Below are positions 21,101 through 31,896 of a stretch of DNA of 64,000 nucleotides, piece after piece. The stretch's first letter is position 1. Each line of letters begins with the position of its first letter. The notes below the pieces were generated by a model. It did not search any database. It was given only the letters and a program-made list of their open reading frames with translations, and had not been told where the DNA came from. The stretch covers positions 11,967,501-12,031,500 of the forward strand of contig NC_085112.1 of NCBI RefSeq assembly GCF_030269925.1. The letters run 5' to 3'. The stretch comes from Bombyx mori. Its lineage: Eukaryota; Arthropoda; Insecta; Lepidoptera; Bombycidae. The translations under genes were made by a program, and so were the position numbers.

Positions 21101-24100
21101 TGATGATTTAAAGTACTCTTAAATATTGATAGTTTGTACTTAATGACGCTTATAGTAATCTTAGACATGATTACAATAGTTATGCTTTTATTCCCTATCT
21201 AAATTATTTCTATTCTGACGTTTCTGATGCTTTAGCTTTGGTAATACTAGATGAAACAAACAGCAGATTGAAAGAAAATCATCTTAAAGTTAATTACATT
21301 CATTACAAACCATTAGTTTACATTTTGTTACAAAAGAAACTGGTGTTTGTTACATGCAAATGAATTATAAACATACACATGCAAACATAAAATGTAAATT
21401 TATCTTTTAATCCAAATTAAATGTACACTAATATTACATCTAAATAATAGAAAGGGTTTCGAAAATTTTTATTGCACTCAACAGCAGACGAGCACGCAAT
21501 CCGGCCCTTGATAAGTGGTCACCAGTGCTTATAAACTTCAGCAGTGACATAGGGGTTGCTGTCTATCACTTAAGTTTTAATAAATTATTAATATACTCAG
21601 TCACAAGCATATTGATTTCACATAATGAAAATGTAAGAAACATAATCATGTTTGGGCATTTTCATTTATATCTGCTCATACAGAAAACACAACTTAGCAA
21701 ATATATTCCACAGTTAATCTAAATAATTGCAAATAATGCTTTTAAAGACCGTTGACTTTTGATCATTAATTAAAATAATCTTCTCGTAGAATTTACAAAA
21801 GGTTATTTACAAAAAATTATATCAGTATTTTCATATATTACTAACTTACTAATTACAACTATTCAAACGTAATACTATAACTATAAGAACTAAACAACCT
21901 ATTTTAAAACAAAATTGGCATCAATTTAGTTCTTATGAACTATTTCAATTATTAATTTATCAATTATAAACATATTTAAAAAAATTTAAGATCCCTTGAG
22001 AGTTCACGTTCCTTGCTGAATCAGTTTCTCTTCTGAAACGGAGAAACAAAGTATCTTAAGTATGTAACAAATATTGAAAAAATACGACCATGAAAAATTT
22101 AGTGTTAATGTAATCTTACTTACAAATTAATATATTACATAACACGTTCTGGTTCAAATATAGTGCATCAATCTTTTCATGTTTCAGACATTTTAATGCT
22201 CCTTATAATTTTTCCATAAAATTTTGTCATTATCAAACCTTTGTCTACAAAAATAAAAACATTATTTTATATTGGGTAGAAGGATGAACGTGGTCACAGG
22301 CCACTTGGTGTAACTTAGTTATCAAACACCAGGAAACAAAACGTGAATGCCATCATCTAACTTTGGATGTGAGATCAATTGTGCTGTATTTTATTTAAAC
22401 AGGAAAGCATGACTGATTGATCATTCCAAAAAACTAGTTCGGGCCCACTTGACAATAAGCATATAATACGCTGAGTTGCAAAACATAAATACTTCCACCC
22501 ACTCGAGACAATTTTATTATCTGAGGTGTGTGTGTGATAGTACGAGACTTAATACCGACTGTTTTGATCAAAACTTAACATATATGATAGCTAGGCAGCA
22601 GAAATAGGAAGGACCATTAGTTGGTGCTAATTCATTTAATTATATTATGAATAATAATTCTGTTAGCAAATAATATACCGGGAAAATAGTGTAAACTCAC
22701 CGTTATCAAGGCATCCGAAATAGCATTTCATTTTCGATCTTCGAGGCATGCTGATTTTTAATAATAAACATTCTGTAAGAAATGAAAATAGTTACACGGG
22801 CTTACGAAACGCTAACGAAGAAAAAAGTATTGGAGCCAAGTTATGTCTAAAGAGAATTCAAAACAGAGTTTCTCAATGTCTAATCGTCTAATATTCTCAT
22901 AAAGCTAAAAGTTGCTCTAAATTAATACTACAACGTAAAATAACTCACACCAAGACCAAAAAAAAACGATTTAAAAAATTAAATCGTTACGACATTTTGA
23001 AAACTTTTTTTTTTTTTTTGAGATTGTTTTACGGCCCTGGAATTTTGAAAACTTCAAAGCAGTGTTTCCACTTAGGTTTTTTTTAACACATTTTACCCTA
23101 GTTTCTTTTGAATTTACCCTAAAATTTCCTAGACAACTTTCATAAATCCTTTATATAGAAAGCGTAAATAAAATACAGAAAATAAACCACAGCATATTAT
23201 TTAATGTAGGTATATATAATATAAACGCCCCCAGAAGATCATAGATCTATAGGATTAGAATTTTCAAGGAAGTCGACGCATTGCTTTTATATTCTTTTGC
23301 TGCACAACCTAACACTGTTCGGTTCTAAAATTGAGCAATTGTTTGCTGGCAAAGTTGGGAACTTTCTATGAAGCAAGCCATTCAGGGTTTCATTAGAAAG
23401 CCTGTTTCTTTTGTCAGTTTTTAAATTTGAGAACACTGAATAATCTTTCCACCTCAGTCTTTGAAGAAGGAACTGCTAGCAAAAGTGAAATGACAATTAC
23501 GAGGTTTTCGTAAATGAAATTACCATGATAATCTTTCATGGTACATGAAGTACCTGTATATTACAATACAAGTAAGTTCTGGTGACATCAACGAAAATAG
23601 GTAAATAAAAATTTGGCGGATTATACTTATTGGGATTCTGGGGAATCCCTAAGAAAAAGCAGTGGCTTAATCTATGATTTACTTTACTAGAGGGTTACTG
23701 TTGAATCAAACCTTTATAGTTTTTATACACAACTCTGTTTTATTCTTTTACTTGTCAACTCGACTTAATGTCATTCTCTCTCCATAAAATAAAATGTTCA
23801 TTGTTTTACTTTAATTATTGTTTATTTTAAAATTCACAACAGTTACTAGTATAGGCTTTGCTTTTTACCCCGAAATATCCTAAATCCTGGTATTTTTTAA
23901 ATTGTCTTTATCATCCAAAATATCAGCTATTTTTCCCTAAAAAAGGGAGAATTCCCTAAAAGTGGAAGCACTGCTTCAAAGTACGCTACATTTTTTATTG
24001 AGTCAGAACTCGTATCTGCCATCTAGTGAGTTTATTAGTTCATTAAGGCCAAAACGTTTCAAAAATGACCTCGCCGGTTCCTAGAGATGGCGCTAGTTGA

Positions 24101-25497
24101 ATGTTCTTTTCCTTTGTATGGGAGTTGCACCCCCCTGATCGCGACTAAATTCCCAGAAACCGAAGTTACTCCCCACGCTTCCCCTGCACCGCTCACGCGC
24201 GCCCTGTTCGTTTTATTCAAATTTTACTTTTCAAAGGACTTATGGGCCACCCTGTAGATACAATTGAGATAATATTATACTCTCATTTCTAAAATAGAAT
24301 TTAGGCCAAAATAATAATTTCCTGTCTTTTTGGACCAAAATAATAATTTCCTGTCTTTTTGGTGGGTAGCCACCATAGAACCCAAGATGTTTGACAGATA
24401 CCTGAATCTAGTTTACGACATTTTCAAGATAAACTTCCATATACCTATACATTATACAAGTTACGAACAATAGCACTCGCTCGGTGAAATATTTTCCCTT
24501 TATAGTTAAACCTCCCAAAATTGTATGTGAACGTCGCCCTCAATATTATGCCTCGCGTAACGTACTTACGTATTATGGCGATGTTAGAGTAATTGGGTAA
24601 ATGTAACACAGTCTCACCTGCAATATCTCGCATTAGATGCATGATACTATTGAGTTAATGTTACTGAAGGGTACAATTGCAAGGGTGACGTCAATTCAAT
24701 GTCTGAACATGGAAACGAAATTTTGCGTTTAGGTTTTGATGGTCTTCGGTTTAGGAACAGATGGAATGTCAAATCATCTTTACGTTTTAAATGTTGAATG
24801 TTTCTAAATAACAAAATAAATAATAGTTTAAAAAAACTAACAAAATACGCTTTTATTGAAAATCCAACTTGTTAGTTTTTTTTAAACTATTATTTATTTT
24901 TAATTTTCTAGTTGAATTTTAATTTTTTCAATTTATTTTTTTTAAGTTTTTTTTTAAATATTGGATTGTCATCGGTCCTTAATATGTATTCCAAATTTCT
25001 AGTTAATCCGACGTTTTGAAGGGGTTCAAATTCTTGTTCAAAGATTCCGTTATAAACATACATACATATCTTTGAAGCTAATAAAAGCGTATTAAAATGA
25101 TATAATTTTATGCATTTCAGCAGCCCAAAATGGGCTTAATATGACAATATCACAAGTGAGTGGAGCATATCAGGTCAGCATGATTCCGTTCGTTTCGCAA
25201 TCGGGGGCCACGATGGGAACAGCTGCTGGAGCTGCTCAGCCGGTTCCAGCTGCAACGAATCCCGAGCCAGCTGTGGCGGCTCCGCCCGCACCGGCACCTG
25301 CTGCGGCGGCACCTGCAGCAGCAGCACCTGCGGCGGCGGCACCTGCAGCGGCGGCACCTGCAGCAGCGGCACCTGCAGCGGCGGCACCTGCAGCGGCAAC
25401 TCCAGCTCCAGCGGCTGCAGGAGCACCAGCTGCCGCAGCGACTCCAGCTCCGGCGGCGGCAGCGCCGGCTGCTGCGACGCCTGCACCGGGAAAATAA
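18073..25497 (+). CDS. Predicted secreted Ala/Pro-rich small protein, three exons
   Basis: Family not recognised. Exons 18073-18138, 19127-19313 and 25121-25497 join in frame (phases 0 and 1) into 209 residues plus TAA. The start MAARLCVYVFVIYATLQ looks like a signal peptide. Exon 2 encodes an aromatic stretch (FIQPFFGVGFWCDLFCDEDY), a Ser/Asp run, a second Cys pair (YCDDC), a basic RRR and a Thr run. Exon 3 encodes a short unique part, then an Ala/Pro tail with about seven PAAAA-type units ending TPAPGK. The GC-rich tail stands out against AT-rich surroundings. Low-complexity Ala/Pro tails occur in cuticular and mucin-like insect proteins, so a structural extracellular role is possible but only inferred. 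PolyA signal AATAAA at 25568. An exon 2 start at 19117 (after AACAG) would break frame with exon 1, so 19127 was chosen. Confidence 0.62.
19127..19313 (+). CDS. Ala/Pro protein exon 2 (Cys/Asp/Ser region)
   Basis: Acceptor TTCACAAG, donor CTAT|GTAAGT. It is open in one frame with four cysteines in two pairs and a DEDYSS..DDYDYCDDC acidic patch. It ends in phase 1. Confidence 0.62.
19497..20210 (-). pseudogene. Mariner-like transposase remnant, DD41D type
   Basis: 237-codon frame on the minus strand. The N-terminal helix-turn-helix is present (FCVREFYKNDN, TLQTIKNWVAKFEETGS) with the linker KPRLGRPRTSRTEQN. The second catalytic Asp (WFQQDGATSHT) and third Asp (WPPRSPDLTPMDFFLWG) are 41 residues apart by my count, which places it in the DD41D group of the IS630/Tc1/mariner superfamily. 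The second DNA-binding helix and the first catalytic Asp are missing: the frame jumps from TQSTRKR to YVAMIEEFF, an in-frame internal deletion. A catalytically complete enzyme is therefore not encoded, although the frame is still open. Confidence 0.85.
20367..20489. repeat. Imperfect 40-bp inverted repeat
   Basis: Arms 20367-20406 and 20451-20489 pair with few mismatches (ATCTTATCG / CGATAAGAT, GCTGAA / TTCAGC) around a 44-nt loop. Inside the mariner cargo. Confidence 0.75.
21470..21535 (-). repeat. LINE 3' tail, family B, very degenerate
   Basis: AGCAGACGAGCACGCAATCC and AGTGGTCACCAGTGC vaguely follow the reversed tail; within the mariner cargo. Confidence 0.3.
22004..22772 (-). other. Possible spliced exon pair inside the mariner cargo
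   Basis: On the minus strand, acceptor TTTCTTACAG precedes 22772; the exon holds an ATG (22749) giving MPRRSKMKCYFGCLDN and ends at 22701 with a strong donor (AACG|GTGAGT). A second acceptor (CTCCGTTTCAG) at 22033 opens an exon that, spliced in phase, adds EEKLIQQGT and stops at 22004. The product would be about 25 residues. The splice signals are good but the protein is tiny and unrecognised; coincidence is possible. Confidence 0.25.
23060..23973 (-). mobile_element. hAT transposon, 914 bp deletion derivative
   Basis: Ends read CAGTGTTTCCACTTAGG on the left and, inverted, CAGTGCTTCCACTT on the right, the classic hAT CAGTG terminus. An exact 8-bp target duplication CTTCAAAG flanks it (23052-23059 and 23974-23981). 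It sits inside the mariner-like element. The only coding remnant is a C-terminal hAT dimerisation segment. Confidence 0.88.
23290..23530 (-). pseudogene. hAT transposase C-terminal (hATC) remnant, frameshifted
   Basis: Minus strand reads AVPSSKTEVERLFSVLKF, the hATC signature (normally P..S...ER.FS). After a one-base frameshift it continues TDKRNRLSNETLNGLLH and KFPTLPAN. The rest of the transposase is gone. Confidence 0.7.
24275..24362 (+). repeat. Short tandem duplication
   Basis: CCAAAATAATAATTTCCTGT..TTTTTGG occurs twice head to tail just right of the mariner end. Confidence 0.8.
24800..25095 (-). repeat. Dispersed repeat F with internal hairpin
   Basis: Reverse of the copy at 28868: AATAGTTTAAAAAAACTAAC pairs with GTTAGTTTTTTTTAAACTAT about 50 bp away, then AGTTAATCCGACGTTTTGAA and AAGCTAATAAAAGCG. 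Ends 25 bp before exon 3 of the Ala/Pro gene. Confidence 0.65.
25121..25497 (+). CDS. Ala/Pro protein exon 3 (PAAAA tail)
   Basis: Acceptor CATTTCAG followed by a second CAG, a NAGNAG tandem acceptor; both choices stay in frame and differ by one Ala. After about 60 residues of ordinary sequence the exon is Ala/Pro only. TAA at 25495-25497. Confidence 0.68.
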
Positions 25498-25734
25498 ATT
25501 TAATCTTGTGTGATTTTTATATTTATTTTTTATAAATACTTGAAAGCGATTATACACATGATATAGTAATAAATCAGAAATATTTTATAAGGGTTCTCAT
25601 TACATACGAAGATAGTGATTGTATTACAGTTATATACAGTTGTATAAAATATTAATGTTCCTAATACTATACAACTATTGGCAACGATTTCTAGTGATAA
25701 CTTGATGACTGTTAACACTTTCATGGACCGCCTT

Positions 25735-26060
25735 TCGCACCAACGTATCTATTCTGAGAGAGCTTCATATCAAAACCAGACTATCCACTATATGCCTTCG
25801 TAGGGTGCTGGAATTCTTCGGACATATTGCTCGTAAAGAGGGTCACAATCTAGAACAGCTGATGGTGACAGGAAAGGTAAATGGCAAACGTCCCAGAGGA
25901 CGCAGTCCCACGAGATGGTCGGACCAAATACGATCTAAACAACAACTTCCACAATGCCCTTCATGAAGCTAAGGATCGCAGCAGATGGAGGGAAATCGTA
26001 CGGGAGAAACTGATGCAGCGGGGGAGTCACGACCCTCAGTAATGAGGAAAATGACGCGAG
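25735..26060 (+). pseudogene. Non-LTR reverse transcriptase C-terminal fragment
   Basis: One frame reads RVLEFFGHIARKEGHNLEQL, then GKRPRGRSPTRWSDQI; the frame then shifts and continues ALHEAKDRSRWREIVR. This is the normal C-terminal region of RTE/Jockey-type LINE polymerases (FGH..R, GRP..RW.D). Lies just downstream of the Ala/Pro gene. Confidence 0.75.
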
Positions 26061-26707
26061 GAGGAGTATCACTTTCAGTCCAAACTCATCAAATTCAATA
26101 TTAGATGCTAATTTTAGGTCATATGAAAATGTGGATTTGATTAAAAAGATAAGTTCGGAACTGACATTTCGACGCTCAGCGTCTCATCACGCTCGTCAGA
26201 TAGAGAGGATACTCAGTGTTTCAGTGTAATTGAGACTTGGACCTCATGTTTCGTGAGTTCGTCTGTCCATCTCTACCAGCATCTTTTTTATTATTACTAA
26301 AGTCCGCCAAGCGATCTAAATTCGACCTTAAACGTTGATATCTCAAGATTTGTATTCAATTTATGTATTAATATTTCACTTTGTATTGTGAATAAAATTT
26401 TAAACATAAAAATAAGCTGGCTATTTAAAAACAAAACTATAGAATTTGTTAACACTTGCTAATAGAGCTATTAAAAAATATCGGTTGACAACGATAAAGA
26501 GAACTTAACTATTTCAACTTGGCCTATTCAGGTATAGATAATTCTAACATAAATCAGACGAGAGTCACTGAAAGAATTTAGCTTAAAAATTTTACAATCA
26601 CTTTACGCAATAATTTAAACTATTCGAAATTTCGTATGCTTCGAGTTGTTTTTCTTTTGCAACATAAAATGCCTGTGAAGTCCTTTTAAATATCATATCA
26701 ACATGTC

Positions 26708-26999
26708 TCTATATATATAAAAATGAGTTGATGTTCGTTAGTCTCGCTAAAACTCGAGAACGGCTGAACCGATTTGGCTAATTTTGGTCTTGAATTATTT
26801 GTGGAAGTCCAGCGAAGGTTTAAAAGGTATATAAAAATGAAAATGCTTGGAATTAAATAAAAATAACAATTTTGTTTTTCCTTTGATGTGTCCTTCGTCG
26901 GACCGATTCCTTTTGTTTGTTTTAAGTTTATTTTATACAAAAGTATAGGTCTTTTACTTATCGATTGAGGCACTACGAAGTCTGCCGTGTCAGCTAGTT
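26708..26999 (+). mobile_element. Short Helitron, family D
   Basis: TATATATATAAAAATGAGTT start to GAAGTCTGCCGTGTCAGCTAGT-type end, full length. Confidence 0.78.
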
Positions 27000-27077
27000 A
27001 TAAATATAAGCATTCTGGAGATAATTTAAAAATTACTTTCAAACTTGAAATTTCAGTTTTTTTTTATTGCTTAACCT

Positions 27078-27190
27078 GGTAGGCAGCGGCTTAGATCTGC
27101 CTCTGACATTGCTGAAATTCATGGGCGACAGTAACCACTCACCATCGGGTGGGCCGTATGCTCATCTGCATAAAAGGGCAATAAAATTAT
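27078..27190 (+). mobile_element. LINE 3' tail, family B
   Basis: GGTAGGCAGCGGCTTAGATC to CATAAAAGGGCAATAAAA. Confidence 0.75.
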
Positions 27191-27261
27191 ACCCAGCTGA
27201 TTGAGCTCGCCAACAATATTTTTACATATAATAATATATGTATGCACGCAATATTTTTTTC

Positions 27262-27400
27262 AGGTTTGATTTTGATTACACAATATTGTTCTTTCACCTA
27301 CCTGCCTGCGGGATTCCAACACCGGCACAATCGCGTCTCGATACGAACGCACCGGGTGTCTTATCTTTTAGACCACGATGACTTACATCGACAAATACAT
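27262..27400 (-). repeat. SINE head fragment, minus
   Basis: GTTTGATTTTGATTACACAA, GGGATTCCAACACCGG and CTTTTAGACCACGATGACTT are the body and tRNA-like head reversed. Confidence 0.6.
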
Positions 27401-28324
27401 ATGTCGGATACAATTAATTTGTGCTAACTAATTTTAGCTACAGTTTTAGTAAAAATGATTCGTTCATTATTATTATTATCGCATTTATTATAATAATATG
27501 TAATATATTATATGTAAACTTACCTACAATTTTGATTGCGCTAATAACGAGAAAATTATTAAGTGATTTTGTACTGCATAATTGTTTTAACATAAACTAT
27601 GGGAGAAGTAATTTTATGTAATTAATTACTTTTGAAGTAACTACTGTAGACCATCATGAACTGCATCTAATGTGTTTACGAACAACGAGAAGAAACAATT
27701 TTGTGAAATTATTAAATCCTCAACATTTTCCTAACGCTGTAGGTGAGAGTATGCGTAGTTCTATTGTAAGCGTGCGTAGAATTCCTATTTCTGCTACGAA
27801 GCAACCACATTTTCCTAATTTAAAGCTAGGATACTATTACTATTCCACCTTAATAGGGAACAGGAGAGCACTTGCGAAATTGCCGCTCAGACTACATAAT
27901 TCGGCCAAAGCTTGAACGAAAATACGACTGGATAGAAGATTAGATTCCGTGAATTAAATACTAACATTTACTAAAAAAAACTTATTATTTTAGATTTCTT
28001 TAATACTCATTGACTATCAAGACTTTTAAATTATTATATTTTCTTTGTTTTTTCGCGAGATATGAATGCTTTTAAGATTTATGGTAATCTAGCGTTTTTT
28101 TTTTTTTCTGACTCTTCTAATACATTGCTATGTTTGTGATTACGGACGACTAAGGCGTTTTTCGTCGACAATTAAACTTCGAAAATAATATAAGGCCAAT
28201 AAAAAAAAAGTGAAATTAAGCCTTAGTGTTGATTATTATGAGTTTTATATTGTTTTATCATTATCATTTGGCAGCTAATTAAGAGCTTGGAGTTCTAGGA
28301 CCCCGATTACCACTAGGCATCAGA

Positions 28325-28600
28325 CTCTTTTTATTCCTACCTATGCTCATAGCCTTGAGAGGCTATTTCAGCTTCTCCTTGTAGTGCAGATGAGCTCACG
28401 GGGCTCAAACCGGAATTTTGCTAACACTGGCCCTAGCAAGAGCAGTGCTTCGCTGAATCTACCACCGGATCGGAAATGTGACCCACTGAAGATCTGGCGA
28501 GAAACTCAGTGGGCTGTGTCTTTGGGTTCATTTACTTGTCGAGCCCTTCGTCGCAAGCGACGGGTTCGGCGAGAACGGTGACCGGTGCTTGTGGTAATCA
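28325..28600 (+). repeat. Repeat family C copy
   Basis: CCTTGAGAGGCTATTTCAGC through GGTGACCGGTGCTTG; small deletion relative to the copy at 4053. Confidence 0.75.
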
Positions 28601-28683
28601 GACTCCTCGAGAAAACAAAACTATACGGAACCTTCATATCTAGTAGGACATAGCATATTGCTCATTGTTTTCAATACACAAAG

Positions 28684-28808
28684 CCCAATGCAGTTATACA
28701 AGTTTTGTATAACTCACCCGCTATTCACGACGACAAGATCATGTTTCTGGTTCTGTGTCTGAAGTCACCTCAGCTGTTCCAGCAGATCAGTGAAGCGGCT
28801 CTGATATG
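28684..28808 (+). other. Orphan exon-like open segment
   Basis: A stop-free, protein-like stretch runs from 28654 and ends at a good donor (ATATG|GTAAAT). It encodes PNAVIQVLYNSPAIHDDK followed by IMFLVLCLKSPQLFQQ. Candidate acceptors are the AG at 28682 or 28692. No partner exons are evident, and it lies between repeat copies. It may be a leftover exon of a broken gene or part of an unseen one. Family not recognised. Confidence 0.25.
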
Positions 28809-28867
28809 GTAAATAGAGCTACAGCTAACTATCAACGTTTTTTTTGTTATTCATTTCCTTTCGTTCT

Positions 28868-29110
28868 TCATTTTTGATATGCTTTTATTAGCTTCAGACG
28901 TATGTATGTTAGTATGTAACGGAATCTATGAACATGATTTTGACCCTTTTCAAAACGTCGGATTAACTCGAATTTTGGTAATTAAGGACAGATGGCAATT
29001 CAATATTAAAAAAAATTTGAAAAAATTTAAATTCAACAAAAAAATTAAAAATAAATAATAGTTTAAAAAAACTAACAAAATACGCTTTTTTAGAAAACAA
29101 ATTTTAATTA
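28868..29110 (+). repeat. Dispersed repeat F
   Basis: TATGCTTTTATTAGCTTCAG, AAAACGTCGGATTAACTCGA, AATAGTTTAAAAAAACTAAC. Confidence 0.65.
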
Positions 29111-30224
29111 ATTTTAATTAAAAATAGTGTAGGAAAAAAATGATTTTTCTTTCTCAGCGTAGCACTGCTCTTGCTTGGGCTAGTGTTAGCAAATACATTC
29201 AGATTGAGTCCCGTGAACTCACCTACCAAAAATACAAAATAAAAATACAAAAATAATAAATACATTTAAGATTTATTCACTTTCGCGATATTTTCAACTC
29301 ACATTACCGCCCGAGTATGGTTATACACAGCAATCAACATAAATTTCATTTTATTTGGATTAGAGATAACACAAATTATATAATAGTTACGTAACTATTT
29401 TTACAGAACTATCTCTTTACGATAAGCGTAAGGAAGCAACAGCTTATTACTGTGGGTATACTTAAAACATCAAGGCAACAACTAAGCACATCTCATCTAT
29501 CAACATTCAATGGCAATTATATCTATAAAGCTTTAATTCAAACCATCAATCACTAGTGTTTACAATGATAATATTGTTGCGTGTTTTTTGCATCTCTGTT
29601 GTCGATTAATGGAACAAATTTAAGCCCTATCTAATAATCATCTATTGTTCATTTCCAGCAATCATACTATAACCCTATGGTCAGAATGGACAGACAGTAT
29701 AATTATTTGGCTAAATGTCACGGTAACCTTAATATCTTTGAACCCAGACTCATTTGTCAGATGTGTGAAGGATATCCTATTTAACAATGATTAGTTAACA
29801 ATATTTGTAATTTCAATTGTGTTTTCAATAGCCAGAGCTATGCACATTAATATGATTTTGCTGAGTGCACATACTATTTAGGTTGCAATCCAGAATTAGA
29901 TCTATGTACTACTTGTACGATTTAGCTAATATATACTGTAATTATTGTAATTTGTTTTGTGCATCAACAAATAAAAAATAAAAAGAAATATCTATGAAAT
30001 TGAATGATTAAATGTTTATCTTCTTTACGTTCCTAAATCATTAAATAAATTTGTAATGAAACTTAGTTTAGTCGCATTTGACACTCCAGACACATTTTAT
30101 GTTCTAATTAGCATCAATGATAAGTAGCACGTTAAAAATAAAACAAAAAACAACGAATTTTTCATACAGTTCACAGTCGTTCACAGTGAATCGTGGCCGG
30201 GCCTTACTCTTATAATAATTTCTA

Positions 30225-30540
30225 ATTAATTGACTTCCACGGTGAAGGAATAACATCATGTAATGAAAATGAAACCCTCAAAATTATAATTTGCGTAATT
30301 GCTGGTGGTAGGACCTCTTGTGAGTCCGCGCGGGTAGGTACTACCGCCCTCCCTATTTCTGCCGTGAAACAGTAATGCGTTTCGGTCGTTTCGGTCCAAG
30401 GGCAGGGCAGCCGTTGTAACTATACTGAGATCTTAGAACTTAGATCTCAAGGTGGGTGGCGCATTTACGTGATGTCTATGGGCTCCAGTAACCCATTCGT
30501 TAGGCGTCACTCAATATCCGGTGGGCACTTACTACATTCC
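30225..30540 (+). mobile_element. tRNA-headed SINE tail
   Basis: Starts in the body (TTGACTTCCACGGTGAAGG) and runs to GGGCTCCAGTAACCC; lies immediately 5' of the LTR element. Confidence 0.75.
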
Positions 30541-30564
30541 AAAACAATAATAATTCTTTATCTG

Positions 30565-30683
30565 TGTAGTGTGCAGCTCACCTAACCTTATATTTGTAAC
30601 TGCACACACTAAATTATAACAGTATTACACGAATTGTCGACTTGAACAGTTCTCTTTTATTTCACCTACAACACTCCAATACA
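30565..30683 (+). repeat. Left LTR
   Basis: 119 bp, TG..CA ends, preceded by TCTG and followed by the TGGCGACC primer-binding-like site. Confidence 0.9.
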
Positions 30684-31242
30684 TGGCGACCCTTAGCCAG
30701 CAGTTAAAATTTTGCAACATACATAAATTACGAGAGTAGCTAAATAAAATATGAAGAAATATAATTATGAAGAATATTATGAAGAATAGAAGTTTGTAAA
30801 ACGAGAAGAGGAAAGAAGATTTTCAAATAACCGAAAATGAAAAACTAAAGAAGAAAAAAAAAAACCCTCACAGAAGATTGATTTGGATGAAGCGATGAGA
30901 ACAATAGAAGAAGACAGAAAAGGGTGTTGCTGCCGGGAGCCGGGAGAATGCTCAAGCCTTATGATGAGAGGATATGCAGGGCGCCGGGAGATAAATTGTA
31001 CGGGTTCGAGGTGGAGCAGCTAGGAGTCAGCTCGAGTCCAATGCTGAGGAGTTCATTCACCCATGCTACGTAAGACGTCATGACCTACTTATACGTTGAC
31101 AGTAAATACGTGCTTACTGCTATGTAAGTTTTTGCTCTGATATTGTAATTTTTTTTAAAGTTATTTTAATGTTCTGTATTATATTTTATTATTAAGTTCA
31201 TGCGGAACTACTTTATATTTAGTTTAAGGAAATTATGTCAGA

Positions 31243-31425
31243 ATGATAGAATATTCGAATTGTGGTACAAAAATGTCAGACTCATTTGACATCAAAACTG
31301 CAATTTCCCTGTTGCCGGTAATGAGTGGCAATATTCAGTTTAAGGAAATCTATGTCTTTCTATCCGCAAGAGCAGGTTATGCAACTACGAGAAAACTACA
31401 GAGGTTTCTGAAGCTGAGGAGATAG
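31243..31425 (+). pseudogene. Gag N-terminal remnant of the LTR element
   Basis: Short frame containing MSDSFDIKTAISLLPVM, resembling the start of insect Gypsy-type Gag, then unrelated residues and a stop. It looks truncated. Confidence 0.45.
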
Positions 31426-31896
31426 CCATTTTTATAACAATAAGACAGATTATAATCGTAACTATAATTGTTATGAAAATAGTACAGGTCAAAGAACTTC
31501 ACATATCGTAAATCGAGGTAAACACTCAGGCGATCAACGCCAGCGTCAGCATTTTCGCGGACGGCCGATGAATAATCAGCGTGTACAGCATAATACGCAA
31601 GAGTCCAATGTCCAAGACAACTTGCGCAACGATAACGCAAATAATTATGACAACTTAGAGTTTTTTCGTACCTAAACAGTGCACTCATTCGATTTTTAGT
31701 TATATTAATTTTGTGTAATTAAGTGTCAACTTAAAAATAGTAATATCGATCTTAATTTATTAATCGATAGTGCAGCTAGTTTAGTAGAGTTTATTGAATT
31801 TAGTACAACAGGATAAGATAGTTATAGAAGAAATTAGTTCTAATTTAGAGTCTATGGGATATATTTATTTAAATATTATAATTAATCATGTGAATT

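Larger units (their letters stand above)
19392..24254 (-). mobile_element. Mariner-like (ITm) transposon with nested cargo
   Basis: Two 24-bp terminal inverted repeats match exactly by eye (19392-19415 and 24231-24254; both read CAGGGTGGCCCATAAGTCCT.. inward) and are flanked by TA on each side. A transposase remnant sits 105 bp inside the left end on the minus strand. At 4,863 bp the element is far longer than the usual 1.3 kb because about 3.7 kb of other DNA, including a hAT element, lies between transposase and right end. It occupies intron 2 of the Ala/Pro gene. Confidence 0.88.

Noticed and set aside
25150..25557. Arg/Cys-rich and Gln/Leu-rich minus-strand frames opposite the Ala/Pro exon
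   Set aside because: They are antisense readings of GCN-type Ala/Pro codons; composition is fully explained by the plus-strand exon.
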